Positions 26,921-35,226 of a stretch of 64,000 bases of DNA are shown here, piece by piece. Position numbers and translations under genes: made by a program. Below the pieces are notes generated by a model that saw only the letters and a list, made by a program, of their open reading frames with translations, was not told the origin of the DNA and did no database searches. The DNA comes from Paenibacillus eucommiae (GTDB taxonomy: Bacteria > Bacillota > Bacilli > Paenibacillales > NBRC-103111). The stretch spans positions 496,001-560,000 of the forward strand of contig NZ_JAGGLB010000002.1 of assembly GCF_017874215.1 (NCBI RefSeq). The letters are read 5' to 3'. How positions within the stretch are numbered: the first letter of the stretch is position 1; the number at the start of each line of letters is the position of its first letter.

Positions 26921-27865
26921 TTATTCGACGCTTTTATGGTTTTCTTGAATTAACGTTCCGATTCGGTCCAGCATCTCCATACGCCCCATCGCTGTGAATG
27001 AATAATTGTAATTGTCAACATTTGTGATTTTATAAATATTTCCATTTCTCACAGCTTTAAGATTGCTCCAAACTTTACTGTCGTTCATTGTGTTTTCGCT
27101 GTTCTCCATCAAAATCAGATGATCAGGATCTATGGAGGCTAAGGATTCAAGAGTTATCTCCAGCCCTCCCCAGCTTTCAGGTTCTGGAATTCCAGGTGTA
27201 CGCTTTAGTCCCAGATCCTGATAAATAAGTTCAGCGGTTCCGGAAGAGGAGTAGATGACAAGATTTTTAGGATAGGTTTCGATTACAGCAAAAGTTTCGT
27301 TCTTAAGAACAGACTCTAATTTCTTCTTCCATTCCTCTACTTTTTTCTCATAATCTGCTAACCACTTATCCTTCTTTTCTTCTTCCCCAAAAAGGTTCGA
27401 TAAAAATGAAAAGCGGTTTCTCCATTCATAATAGGGATATGGCACGATGACTGTTGGGGCAATTTTGGTAAGCTGCTCGTACAGATCCTCATTAAATAAA
27501 GTCCCCAGAATTATCAAGTCCGGTTTAGTGGATGCGACTAGTTCCAGGCTTATCGGTTCGGCGTACCAGCCTAGATTGACTGTATCAGCGCTTAAAATAT
27601 CCTTAATTGTTGGAGAGAACACAGTCTTATTGCCAAAATCCACATTTCCTGAGGCAATCGGTGTTATTCCAAGTAACAGAAGCTCCTCCGTTGATCCTGA
27701 TAGATCGGCGATGCGCTTAGGATGGATCGGAATTTTCACCTTTTCACCATTGGAATTTTCAACTTCTTTAAGTTTTTGCTGATCTTCCCCGCCACTGGCC
27801 GGATTTCCACATGCTGTTAAAATCATAATAAAGCATAGGAATACAAATACGGTTGCACGTTTCAT
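26921..27865 (-). CDS. Ferric-siderophore-binding lipoprotein
   Basis: 314 residues. Signal peptide with lipobox LTAC (Cys near 19), then a FecB/FhuD-type clamshell: HPKRIADLSGSTEELLLLGI near the N-terminus, TKPDLIILGTLF and TKIAPTVIVPYPYYEWR mid-protein, DHLILMENSEN C-terminal. Cell-surface receptor of a ferric siderophore. A Fur box overlaps its promoter region. No FecCD-type permease genes are present; the genes that follow encode an exporter-fold ABC pair instead. Confidence 0.92.
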   Translation of the reverse strand: MKRATVFVFLCFIMILTACGNPASGGEDQQKLKEVENSNGEKVKIPIHPKRIADLSGSTEELLLLGITPIASGNVDFGNKTVFSPTIKDILSADTVNLGWYAEPISLELVASTKPDLIILGTLFNEDLYEQLTKIAPTVIVPYPYYEWRNRFSFLSNLFGEEEKKDKWLADYEKKVEEWKKKLESVLKNETFAVIETYPKNLVIYSSSGTAELIYQDLGLKRTPGIPEPESWGGLEITLESLASIDPDHLILMENSENTMNDSKVWSNLKAVRNGNIYKITNVDNYNYSFTAMGRMEMLDRIGTLIQENHKSVE

Positions 27866-27892
27866 TGTCTCTCCCTTTCAGTTTTAGATAAC

Positions 27893-27911
27893 GATGATAA
27901 TCATTATCATT
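27893..27911 (-). promoter_or_regulatory. Fur box
   Basis: GATGATAATCATTATCATT on the plus strand, containing the inverted core TGATAAT/ATTATCA, 28-46 bp upstream of the siderophore-binding protein start. Matches the Fur 7-1-7 palindrome. Predicts derepression when iron is scarce. Confidence 0.85.
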
Positions 27912-28002
27912 GTTTTTGCTATCCCAGACAGTATCTCACTCCGCTTATTGAGCCTGATACCCAAATCGGGAGCGAACCACACAAAAAAGGATTTTGTTCT
28001 TT

Positions 28003-29001
28003 CTAATGCCGAAGCTGGCTGAAATACTCAGAGGGGTTAACACCGTATTTTCTTTTGAATTGTTCTGAAAAATGACCGGCCTTGCCAAAACCTGCTGCAT
28101 AAGCGGCCTCAGTAATCTTCATGCTGCCTTCCTCCAACAGGTCGAAGGCAACTTCCAGCCTCCGGCTGATCACATAAGCATGAACTGGCAAGCCAAACAG
28201 CAGTTTAAACCCTTTTTTTAGTTTGAATTCGTTCAGATATGCAAGTTTGGCAAGTTCACTCAGACTGGGTGGGGAGATCAGATCGGCATCCAGTATGTCC
28301 TTGGCCCGTTGAAGATTCGCGATGTCCGTTCTGGACAGACCAAGCAACGGTGAGGGGGAGTTCTTTTCCAAAATAGCTTCATTTAGATATACGGCAAATA
28401 GTTCCAATACTTTCCCTTCCAAATAAATATGCTTGATATCACCCTCGTAATGGCAATGAATGATATCATGAACAATACGTTTCATACTAGATGTCATTTG
28501 TCCGCTATTAAACAGTCCTGAATTTCCCGATAATGCGGCCGACATTTTGTGTAAAGGGAGATGCTGGAGAGCGCCAATAGATTTCATGTGATTAAGTTTT
28601 AAGGTTAAACCTTGAAAGTGTCTATCGACGTCATACTGACACCGATTGCTAGTTTGAAGGACGCCGTAAGCAGAGACCTCCCCTGGATCGAGTCCAAATT
28701 CACCCTTTCTTCCCTCAGCGCTCCAACGGATGCTGTCTCCCAGACAAAATCCGAGGTTTATATTATGTTCCCCTTCCTTGCTGCTCATGGTCATTTTTTT
28801 ATGAAAACGTACGTCGCAAATTACTATATCTATAGAAGAATAAGTTCGAATACGTTGCCAGTACCCCTCACCCATTTCCTTTGGCACCTTCACTACCTGC
28901 TCAGAGGAGCAAGCACGATACATTTCATTTAGATTGCCTGTCAGCGCACATTTTCTATTTACTGCATTCTCAATTTCACAATAACGCTCAGTACTATTCA
29001 T
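28003..29001 (-). CDS. AraC-family regulator, PchR/YbtA-like
   Basis: 332 residues. N-terminal region with a GEGYWQRIRTY-type segment and strand-rich ligand-binding part as in siderophore-responsive PchR/YbtA regulators; C-terminal pair of helix-turn-helix motifs (PSLSELAKLAYLNEFKLKKG and ITEAAYAAGFGKAGHFSEQF, ending KRKYGVNPSEYF). Precedes the siderophore-binding protein by 137 bp. Probably activates the uptake genes when the cognate siderophore is sensed, on top of Fur control. Confidence 0.88.
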   Translation of the reverse strand: MNSTERYCEIENAVNRKCALTGNLNEMYRACSSEQVVKVPKEMGEGYWQRIRTYSSIDIVICDVRFHKKMTMSSKEGEHNINLGFCLGDSIRWSAEGRKGEFGLDPGEVSAYGVLQTSNRCQYDVDRHFQGLTLKLNHMKSIGALQHLPLHKMSAALSGNSGLFNSGQMTSSMKRIVHDIIHCHYEGDIKHIYLEGKVLELFAVYLNEAILEKNSPSPLLGLSRTDIANLQRAKDILDADLISPPSLSELAKLAYLNEFKLKKGFKLLFGLPVHAYVISRRLEVAFDLLEEGSMKITEAAYAAGFGKAGHFSEQFKRKYGVNPSEYFSQLRH

Positions 29002-29216
29002 ACAATCAGCCCCGTTTCGCTAGTTGGGTCATCAGCAAATTTCCTTATTGTTCGTCTCTCCCTCACCAATTGCGAGATCGTGGCTGTCCGCTCAGGGCCA
29101 ACACGTACCACTTGTTCTTCTGTCATATGGTTCAATCCTTTCATTTTGAGAAAAGTAAGTTCAAAGCGCACGTTAATGAATATGTAATTCTAAGGAATAT
29201 AACTTCATCATACATA

Positions 29217-29235
29217 GATAATGATAATCATTATC
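29217..29235. promoter_or_regulatory. Perfect consensus Fur box
   Basis: GATAATGATAATCATTATC, identical to the 19-bp Fur consensus, about 216 bp upstream of the AraC-type gene. Likely controls that gene; it lies at the 3' edge of a decayed siderophore-binding gene. Confidence 0.88.
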
Positions 29236-29249
29236 ACTTTATAAATCAA

Positions 29250-29577
29250 CGAAAATTTGCACAGTGAACAACAGCCCACGACTTCACGTTTGTCGTAAAG
29301 TTGGGGGCTGCTGCTTCTACTTCTTATTTTAGCGCGGCGGCGGCTTCGCAAAAGATGCACCACAGCATGACACTGATCTCCTGCCTGCTCACTATTATTG
29401 ATCAAATCGTTCAAAACCTTCTCATCGAACTCCTTGATCCAGCGCTCTGCTTCTTCTTGTTTTCCCAGAATATCGCCCATTAGGGTTATATCCTTCACAG
29501 GATCATAGTAAGGCTCAATGACAAAGGTAGGCGCAACCTTAGCAAAAGCCTCATAACCACCTCTTCTAATTAATTCT
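29250..29577 (-). pseudogene. Remnant of a siderophore-binding protein gene
   Basis: From about 29574 the minus strand encodes YEAFAKVAPTFVIEPYYDPV, then KDITLMGDILGKQEEAERWI, the central part of FecB-type siderophore-binding lipoproteins, then runs out of frame after NDLINNSEQAG. Both ends are missing and a TGA precedes the fragment. It is a second, dead binding-protein gene next to the active one at 26921. Confidence 0.75.
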
Positions 29578-29587
29578 CAGTGCAGCT

Positions 29588-30166
29588 TCATGTCGAGCGA
29601 ATTCCTTCAAAAACCTGGGTTACCAACTGCCTCACATAATTACTGTCAAGCAAATCACCCGTAACTAACAAGCGGTAGAAAATCGGTCCATAAATGAGAT
29701 CTGTGCATAATCCGATATCGAGATTCTTCCTCAACTCTCCGCGCCGAATCCCCTGATCCATAATACCATAAACCTCCAGCCGGCGAGGCTGTATATATCG
29801 GGTCCGATATGCTTCCGCCAATGCAGAATCAACCTGCCCTTCGCCTATGATCTCAAGAAAAAGTGAGCCCTCACGGCTTGTCATAAACAGGGCCATATTC
29901 GAAGCATGTTCCAAAGTATCCTGGAATACCGAACCTGTATCCGGCACAGGCAGTCTGGCAGACGCAGCGGATAGAAAACCGTCCATCACCACTGCAGCCT
30001 TGTTAGGCCACCATTTATAGATCGTAGCTTTGCTGACCTTGGCACGATCAGCTATTTTTTCTACTGTAACCGCTCCAAAGCCAATTTCCAACAATAAATC
30101 ATAGGAAGAGGAAAGGATCGAGTTTTGCGTTTCAATGTTGCGCGGACGCCCTCTTTTTCCCTGCAT
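29588..30166 (-). CDS. TetR-family repressor
   Basis: 192 residues. N-terminal helix-turn-helix (GAVTVEKIADRAKVSKATIYKWWPNKAAVV) and a C-terminal TetR_C-type ligand domain (YIQPRRLEVYGIMDQGIRRGELR). Divergent from an MFS transporter gene with three copies of a TACGTTCAGTAT motif between them, so it probably represses the transporter and itself until a substrate binds. Confidence 0.9.
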   Translation of the reverse strand: MQGKRGRPRNIETQNSILSSSYDLLLEIGFGAVTVEKIADRAKVSKATIYKWWPNKAAVVMDGFLSAASARLPVPDTGSVFQDTLEHASNMALFMTSREGSLFLEIIGEGQVDSALAEAYRTRYIQPRRLEVYGIMDQGIRRGELRKNLDIGLCTDLIYGPIFYRLLVTGDLLDSNYVRQLVTQVFEGIRST

Positions 30167-30212
30167 ATGAATCCCCCTTGGTATCTATTCCGTGTCCATC
30201 AATAAACAAATC

Positions 30213-30320
30213 TATACGTTCAGTATACAAAAAATAAAAATTTAAATAAAGAACTATTTACAAAACGATACGTTCAGTATATTATTTAATTTATAATTAC
30301 AAAACTAAACGTTCAGTATT
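30213..30320. promoter_or_regulatory. MFS promoter with three TetR-type operator copies
   Basis: Near-palindromic 15-mers TATACGTTCAGTATA (30213-30227), GATACGTTCAGTATA (30267-30281) and TAAACGTTCAGTATT (30306-30320). A sigma-A promoter reads TTTACA (30257-30262), 17-bp spacer, TATTAT (30280-30285); the middle operator fills its spacer. Classical steric repression layout. Confidence 0.85.
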
Positions 30321-30335
30321 CAAAGGAGGATTATG

Positions 30336-31562
30336 ATGCGAAAAGAACAACCCAATCAAGCCAGAAGTATATCAAGTTGGATGATGGTTCTGTTGGCAGC
30401 CGCGTGCGGGCTTATCGTCGCTAATCTTTATTACGCTCAAACTCTGGTAGGACCTATTTGCGATGCAATTGGCCTTACTTCTACTGCAGCAGGCTTAATT
30501 GTTACTGTGACTCAAATCGGCTACGTTGTCGGGCTGCTGTTCATCGTACCGCTAAGTGACGTCATTGAAAATCGGCGGCTCACGGTTTTCATGCTTTTAG
30601 TTGCAATTGCCGCACTGCTAACTGCCGCATTCGCACCTAATGCGTCGTTGTTTTTGATCGCATCACTTTTTATTGGAATTGGATCTGTAGTAGCTCAAAT
30701 TCTGGTGCCCTTCGCCGCATATTTAGCATCTGAAGTTCAGCGCGGCCGCGTGGTCGGTAATGTGATGAGCGGCCTCTTACTGGGAATCATGTTTGCCCGG
30801 CCGTTGGCAAGCTTCATAACCAGTCTTTGGGGCTGGAGAGCCATATTTATTTTATCTGCGATTGTGATCTCTCTATTGACTGCTCTGCTATCGTATGTTC
30901 TTCCGGAGCGCAAGCCGACTCCTATGGTACGCTATGGAAAACTAATTCTCTCTTTAGGCGCTATATTACAACAAACACCTGCATTGCGACGCCGCGCATT
31001 ATATCAAGCTTGTTTATTTGGAGCCTTCAGCCTATTTTGGACAGTCGTACCTATACATTTGGCTGATAATTTTGGAATGTCTCAGAGAGGCATTGCATGG
31101 TTTGCGCTAGTTGGGGTGGGTGGTGCGATTGCTGCGCCGATTGCCGGAAGATTAGCGGATAAAGGTTGGGGTAAATGGTTAACGGGGCTTGCCATCATCG
31201 TAGCCGCCTTGTCTTTTTTGCTCATCCATCTGTTCCAAAGCTATTCAACCCTTGCTCTGATTCTTCTCTTTGTATCCGCATTTACACTCGACATGGCCGT
31301 ATCGGGAAATCTTGTAATTAGTCAACGTGCGATTTATTCGTTGGGAAGTGAAGCGAGGGGACGCCTAAACGGATTATTCATGTCTATTTTCTTTGCAGGC
31401 GGAGCCATTGGATCCTTTCTGGGCGGTTGGTCTTACACCCATGGGGGCTGGAAGCTCACATCTCTCATTGGAACGATCTTGCCGCTCTTAGCTTTGGTTT
31501 ATTTTTTCACTGAGAAAAGAATGACCAGGGTAGGTACTGATTCGAAAATGCAAGGAAGCTAA
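30336..31562 (+). CDS. MFS efflux transporter
   Basis: 408 residues with about 12 membrane helices; the loop 2-3 motif VVGLLFIVPLSDVIENRRLT and a signature-like repeat in the second half identify a drug/sugar-type major facilitator (YnfM/YybF-like group). AAAGGAGG precedes two adjacent ATGs (30333 and 30336); the second has the better spacing. Expression is presumably controlled by the divergent TetR repressor. Likely exports a toxic small molecule; substrate unknown. Confidence 0.9.
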   Translation: MRKEQPNQARSISSWMMVLLAAACGLIVANLYYAQTLVGPICDAIGLTSTAAGLIVTVTQIGYVVGLLFIVPLSDVIENRRLTVFMLLVAIAALLTAAFAPNASLFLIASLFIGIGSVVAQILVPFAAYLASEVQRGRVVGNVMSGLLLGIMFARPLASFITSLWGWRAIFILSAIVISLLTALLSYVLPERKPTPMVRYGKLILSLGAILQQTPALRRRALYQACLFGAFSLFWTVVPIHLADNFGMSQRGIAWFALVGVGGAIAAPIAGRLADKGWGKWLTGLAIIVAALSFLLIHLFQSYSTLALILLFVSAFTLDMAVSGNLVISQRAIYSLGSEARGRLNGLFMSIFFAGGAIGSFLGGWSYTHGGWKLTSLIGTILPLLALVYFFTEKRMTRVGTDSKMQGS

Positions 31563-31614
31563 GCTCGTTCCGTCTGCATGGACTGAGCCCCGGGGTACGT
31601 TGCCCCCTTATCAA

Positions 31615-31677
31615 GCTCCACCAAAACAACAAAAAACCACTTCAGATGAAGTGGTTTTTTTGTTGTTTTGGTGGAGC
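31615..31677. terminator. Exceptionally long hairpin terminator
   Basis: Arms of 30 and 31 nt (31615-31644 and 31647-31677) complementary throughout except one A/T length difference, with a 2-nt loop; the outer part is GCTCCACC/GGTGGAGC and the inner CCACTTCA/TGAAGTGG. Follows the MFS gene and directly abuts a broken tRNA-Ala copy. Length and symmetry are unusual for a simple terminator. Confidence 0.7.
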
Positions 31678-31853
31678 CTAGAAAGATGTATGAATCTTGA
31701 TTGTAGGCTAACGAAGCTTTGTCGAGGAGGACTTTTAGCGGTCGATTCAGACGCCGTGCTCCTACATTGAGGTCTTTCTTCGTAGTCGATTCCTTCATTC
31801 CATCCGCGCGGGCGAACCCCTGACCTCATCGCTGCAAGCGATGCGCTCTCCCA
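31672..31853 (-). pseudogene. tRNA-Ala copy split by about 130 bp of foreign sequence
   Basis: Plus strand 31672-31681 (TGGAGCCTAG) equals the 3' end of the intact tRNA-Ala at 34871. The match resumes at 31814-31853 with T-arm, anticodon arm and D-stem sequence (GAACCCCTGACCTCATCGC, then GCGATGCGCTCTCCCA), one change giving loop TTGCAGC. The 132 bp between are unrelated, and the 5' acceptor part is diverged. It cannot fold as a tRNA; it looks like a duplicate interrupted by an insertion. Confidence 0.7.
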
Positions 31854-31905
31854 CAGATGGTCATTAGCACACCCGTAAACATAAATTGGAAAATGACTTA
31901 TTAAC

Positions 31906-32247
31906 TCAACTTTCACAGCCTGAAATCGGCAGATAAGCCTTGATGTAGCTGGGCAAAGCGGGAATCCATTGCTGGAGCTGACGCTGAATAAGGGCGGAAA
32001 GCTTCTTACCGGCTTTCGAAGCGACTTCCTGGATCAACTCGAGTAGTTGTTGCAAAGCGATCGTCCAATCAAGTGTGCCCACTTCGTCGCATAGCAAATA
32101 AAACAACCCGCCAAACGAGCGTGTGCAAGCGTAACCGAGTTTCTTCCTGAATCCCGCGTCACGTAAGTATTTCAACACTTTCAATTCTTGAAGTGCCGGT
32201 TTGATTTCGTTTGGTAGTTGATCGAGAGATTGCTTTTGATCTATCAT
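31906..32247 (-). CDS. Unrecognised small protein, possibly IS-associated
   Basis: 113 residues, mostly helical and basic (LKVLKYLRDAGFRKKLGYAC, ALIQRQLQQWIPALPSYIKA), no signal peptide. AGAGGTG lies about 8 nt before the ATG. An inverted repeat ACACCTCTTC (32255-32264)/GAAGAGGTGT (32304-32313) flanks the start region. Family not recognised. Proximity to the split tRNA-Ala and the flanking inverted repeat suggest a mobile-element gene or its truncated N-terminus, but this is a guess. Confidence 0.45.
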   Translation of the reverse strand: MIDQKQSLDQLPNEIKPALQELKVLKYLRDAGFRKKLGYACTRSFGGLFYLLCDEVGTLDWTIALQQLLELIQEVASKAGKKLSALIQRQLQQWIPALPSYIKAYLPISGCES

Positions 32248-32455
32248 AGAGAAGACACCTCTTCTGTGTGGTAGTGATTGGTCGCACTTTCACTTTACCA
32301 AACGAAGAGGTGTTGTTCTATTTTCATCAAGCTCACTAACAAACGACCTTCAAACCTATGGCTACATCAGTTGCTTCGCCGATTCTGGCTCTGCGAAAGT
32401 TAAGTTGATGAGCTATAAAGTTTCCAGAGCTTGCGATCGCGCCTCGTTGATCTTT

Positions 32456-34138
32456 TCAACCCCAATGTTTCAGTTTTGAGGTTTTCCCGATGCCAGGGTT
32501 GAAGCTGTTGGTGGGATCGCCTTTTTTATAATGGTTGACGAGTGCGGGGGCGGCCTTATAGAGATGGCCGACATTATGCTCCGCCGGATAGACCGCACCG
32601 CGTGCGTCTAGAAGCGCCAGCATTCGTTCCTTCAAGGCGTGGGCGTCGACTCCCTTTTTCAGGATGTAGTCCTGATGCAGGACATGGCAAAAGAAATGTC
32701 CGTAGTATAGCTTATGTTCAATCTGACTTAAGATTTCCTCAGGCAACTTTTCGAACCAATCGATGTCGTTGCGCCGCAAGGCAATGTCAAGTGCCAAAAT
32801 ATCATCGAATTTATCCTGATGCACTTCCTGAAAGCGAATGGCAGCCCCAGCCGCCACAAAGCGATGCAAGAATGCAGCGGCACCTTCTTCTGGTGTACAT
32901 ACGAAGAAATCGCCCTCAGCTTCTTTAAAGTACTCCGCCAAATAGGCTTCAGCCTCTTCACTTCCTGAGCCTGACATCTTCAACAAAAGATGGTGTTCAT
33001 ATTTATCGCGGTATTCTTCCATTCTTTTGGGCAGATGGTTAGGGAACAAATAGCTGAGTTTCTGCAAAATTCGATCTGGAAGATAAGGCTTGAAAATTTT
33101 CATTTTGTTGAAAATCCGCTCCGTATTCGCTTTTAAGGCGAATAAATGAGGTAAAAAATCAGTGCCCAGTTTCTGGATGACGATGAATGAATCTTTACCG
33201 TATTTTTTGGCAATATCGTAGATTTCACGGTGCATGTATTCACCAGCAACAGGGAGATTATCGAACTCCGCTAATATTTTTCTTCGAATGGATTGAAGCA
33301 CATTTGGCGTATTGGTTCCAATGTAGAAAACCTTCTGATTCTGTTCCTTCAGGAATGTGTCGAGCCGCACTGAAAACACCGCAACCTTACCGGAAGAACC
33401 TGAAGCTTCATAGAGCTGATCAGGGTTGGCATTGTATCTCGCCGGACTGTCTGCGTCAACGTCTCGTACACGTGTTTGATAAGTATGATCATGCCCATGC
33501 TTTGGCGATTCCGGGATCGCATTCGGATCAAAGTTACCCGAATCCAGATTAGCCAGGATTTGCTCCGGCGTATCGCCTAAGTCGATACCGAGATGATTCA
33601 CCAGTTGCAGTTCGCCGTTCTCATCAATACGGGCAAAAAGCGACATTTCGGTATAGGCCGGACCGCGTTTGACAAGTGAGCCGCCCGAGCTATTGCATAT
33701 TCCGCCGATGACCGACGCACCGAGACAAGACGAGCCGATGACAGAATGGGGCTCTCGCCCAAGTGGTTTTAACGCATTTTCAAGGGCATAGAGTGTCGTG
33801 CCGGGAAAGGATAAAACTTGTCTGCCTTGGTTGATCAGATGGAAATCTTTCATTCGTGTAACGGAGATAATAACGACCTCGCGATCATAACCGTCCGAAG
33901 GCGTGGAGCCCTCTGTTAAACTTGTATTTGACGCCTGCATAAGGATGATAATGTCAAATTTGACCGCCACCTTCAGAACTTGCCAGAGTTCGGTCAGATT
34001 TTTAGGCTTGACAACAGCCAAGGCATCGCCTTGACCCGAGCGATAGCCCTTGCGATAACGCAATGTTTTCGAAGGATGGGTTATGATATATTTACGCTCT
34101 AAAATCTCTTCAAGTGCTGTGATAAATGGTTTTTTCAT
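32456..34138 (-). CDS. dld: Quinone-dependent D-lactate dehydrogenase
   Basis: 561 residues from the ATG at 34138, with GGAGG 4 nt upstream; the longer frame includes the ribosome site. N-terminal FAD-binding PCMH domain (QASNTSLTEGSTPSDG, VIGSSCLGASVIGGICNSSGG), central cap and the membrane-binding C-terminal domain of E. coli-type Dld (HRFVAAGAAIRFQEVHQDKF, YPAEHNVGHLYKA). Oxidises D-lactate to pyruvate and feeds electrons to menaquinone at the inner face of the membrane. This single-polypeptide type is better known from proteobacteria, so it may have been acquired. Stands alone. Confidence 0.92.
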   Translation of the reverse strand: MKKPFITALEEILERKYIITHPSKTLRYRKGYRSGQGDALAVVKPKNLTELWQVLKVAVKFDIIILMQASNTSLTEGSTPSDGYDREVVIISVTRMKDFHLINQGRQVLSFPGTTLYALENALKPLGREPHSVIGSSCLGASVIGGICNSSGGSLVKRGPAYTEMSLFARIDENGELQLVNHLGIDLGDTPEQILANLDSGNFDPNAIPESPKHGHDHTYQTRVRDVDADSPARYNANPDQLYEASGSSGKVAVFSVRLDTFLKEQNQKVFYIGTNTPNVLQSIRRKILAEFDNLPVAGEYMHREIYDIAKKYGKDSFIVIQKLGTDFLPHLFALKANTERIFNKMKIFKPYLPDRILQKLSYLFPNHLPKRMEEYRDKYEHHLLLKMSGSGSEEAEAYLAEYFKEAEGDFFVCTPEEGAAAFLHRFVAAGAAIRFQEVHQDKFDDILALDIALRRNDIDWFEKLPEEILSQIEHKLYYGHFFCHVLHQDYILKKGVDAHALKERMLALLDARGAVYPAEHNVGHLYKAAPALVNHYKKGDPTNSFNPGIGKTSKLKHWG

Positions 34139-34440
34139 ATGTCCTCCCAAATACGAATGAAACTGCTTATCTTATTTAGTACTCCTGATTCTATCTCATT
34201 TCTATATTTACATGAAGCGCAAGCCTTGTCAAAAAGTATTTATCATGAAATCCATAGGATTCCATGCTCGCCGTTATTTGCAGGGCACAATTTGAACAAG
34301 CCATTAAAAATCGAAGCTCAAGTCAGATACGTGAGAGCCGACGGCACAATATTGTGGATATTAATAATCAGAAAACACTGATTGTTCATGTGGCATGGAG
34401 ATGATTCGACATACAGGATCGGGCACCATCCGATATATAG
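34139..34440. other. Intergenic region without a recognisable gene
   Basis: AT-rich upstream region of dld. Several short open frames occur in both directions, none with a ribosome site or recognisable family; probably the dld promoter plus decayed sequence. Confidence 0.3.
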
Positions 34441-34692
34441 ACAGACAAGACTAAAGGATATTATAAACCTAAACAAAAAGGCCAAGAGCACTACAATGGG
34501 CGAACAAACCTTACTCTTAAAGAGGCGGCTAATCATTTTCGCATAAGCACCGCCACGATAAATGCTCTAATAAAAGAAAATGGCATGCCGCATTATAGAA
34601 TACGCAGCCAGTACTCTAATGTCCTCGAGGAAGCTGAAACTTTTCTTTGGCGCGAGACGGCAAAAGAGTACGCAATCACCGGCAATGTCTAG
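34441..34692 (+). pseudogene. Remnant of an excisionase-like helix-turn-helix protein
   Basis: An 83-codon open frame between TAG (34438-34440) and TAG (34690-34692), without any usable start. It encodes TLKEAANHFRISTATINALI, then KENGMPHYRIRSQY, the pattern of MerR-like/HTH_17 excisionase DNA-binding domains, followed by an acidic C-terminal helix. The missing start and isolated position suggest a fragment of a mobile-element or phage protein. Confidence 0.5.
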
Positions 34693-34819
34693 TTGAAGCA
34701 TATTTTAGAGAGACTTGATTAGAAGAGAGGAATAGGAAAGCGGAAATATCACCCAAAAATTTCTTAGTGTTACCAAACGTGTGACCACGCCCTCAAATCA
34801 TCCCTATCTAAGCATAACA

Positions 34820-34860
34820 AAAACCCGCCAAACACCCGGAAATCCTTGTGTTTAGCGGGC
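34820..34860 (-). terminator. Terminator of the tRNA-Ala gene
   Basis: Arms CCCGCCAAACAC (34824-34835) and GTGTTTAGCGGG (34848-34859), one mismatch; on the minus strand followed by GTTTTTG. Lies 11 bp beyond the tRNA 3' end. Confidence 0.8.
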
Positions 34861-34870
34861 TCTTTAAGTA

Positions 34871-34943
34871 TGGAGCCTAGGGGGATCGAACCCCTGACCT
34901 CATCGCTGCCAGCGATGCGCTCTCCCAGCTGAGCTAAGGCCCC
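34871..34943 (-). tRNA. tRNA-Ala (anticodon GGC)
   Basis: Folds as a canonical cloverleaf on the minus strand: acceptor GGGGCCT/AGGCTCC, D-arm GCTC...GAGC, anticodon arm CATCG-CTGGCAG-CGATG with anticodon GGC, T-arm AGGGG-TTCGATC-CCCCT, discriminator A. The CCA end is not encoded. Two decayed copies of the same tRNA lie at 10526-10551 and 31672-31853. Confidence 0.97.
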
Positions 34944-35158
34944 ATGTTGTTGTTCAATGCTTATCTCTCAAGCGAACTTTTTTATTATACAACCCTCCGC
35001 AAATTTTTGCAAGCAAAAAAATCCGAAATGTTATTATGCTTTAAAAACGTCACCTTAAAGACATAACTCAGGATAATTTTAAGCAGAATACGTGTACTCA
35101 AGCCGAAATGAAGAAAGTTCAATTCTACCATGCTTTTGTCATAATTTCATTATATTGG

Positions 35159-35187
35159 TTGACTTTTTATATAACGATTACTAATAT
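35159..35187 (+). promoter_or_regulatory. SigA promoter of the ABC exporter pair
   Basis: TTGACT (35159-35164), 17-bp spacer, TAATAT (35182-35187). The predicted start point near 35194 lies beyond the ATG at 35188, so that ATG cannot be the start; the TTG at 35227, with AAAGGGGAG 6 nt upstream, fits. Confidence 0.7.
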
Positions 35188-35226
35188 ATGGTGAAGAGAG
35201 ATCAACTGCTGAAAGGGGAGAACTAT

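Noticed and set aside
28881..29267. Plus-strand frame of 128 codons over the AraC 5' region
   Set aside because: Overlaps the AraC coding start and the Fur box; no ribosome site and no recognisable domain.
29208..29498. Independent 96-residue gene
   Set aside because: GTG start is inside a FecB-type fragment whose homology continues upstream; C-terminal part is frameshifted and crosses the Fur box.
31559..31916. Two minus-strand frames (79 and 101 codons)
   Set aside because: They run through the long hairpin and the broken tRNA, so cannot be genuine proteins.
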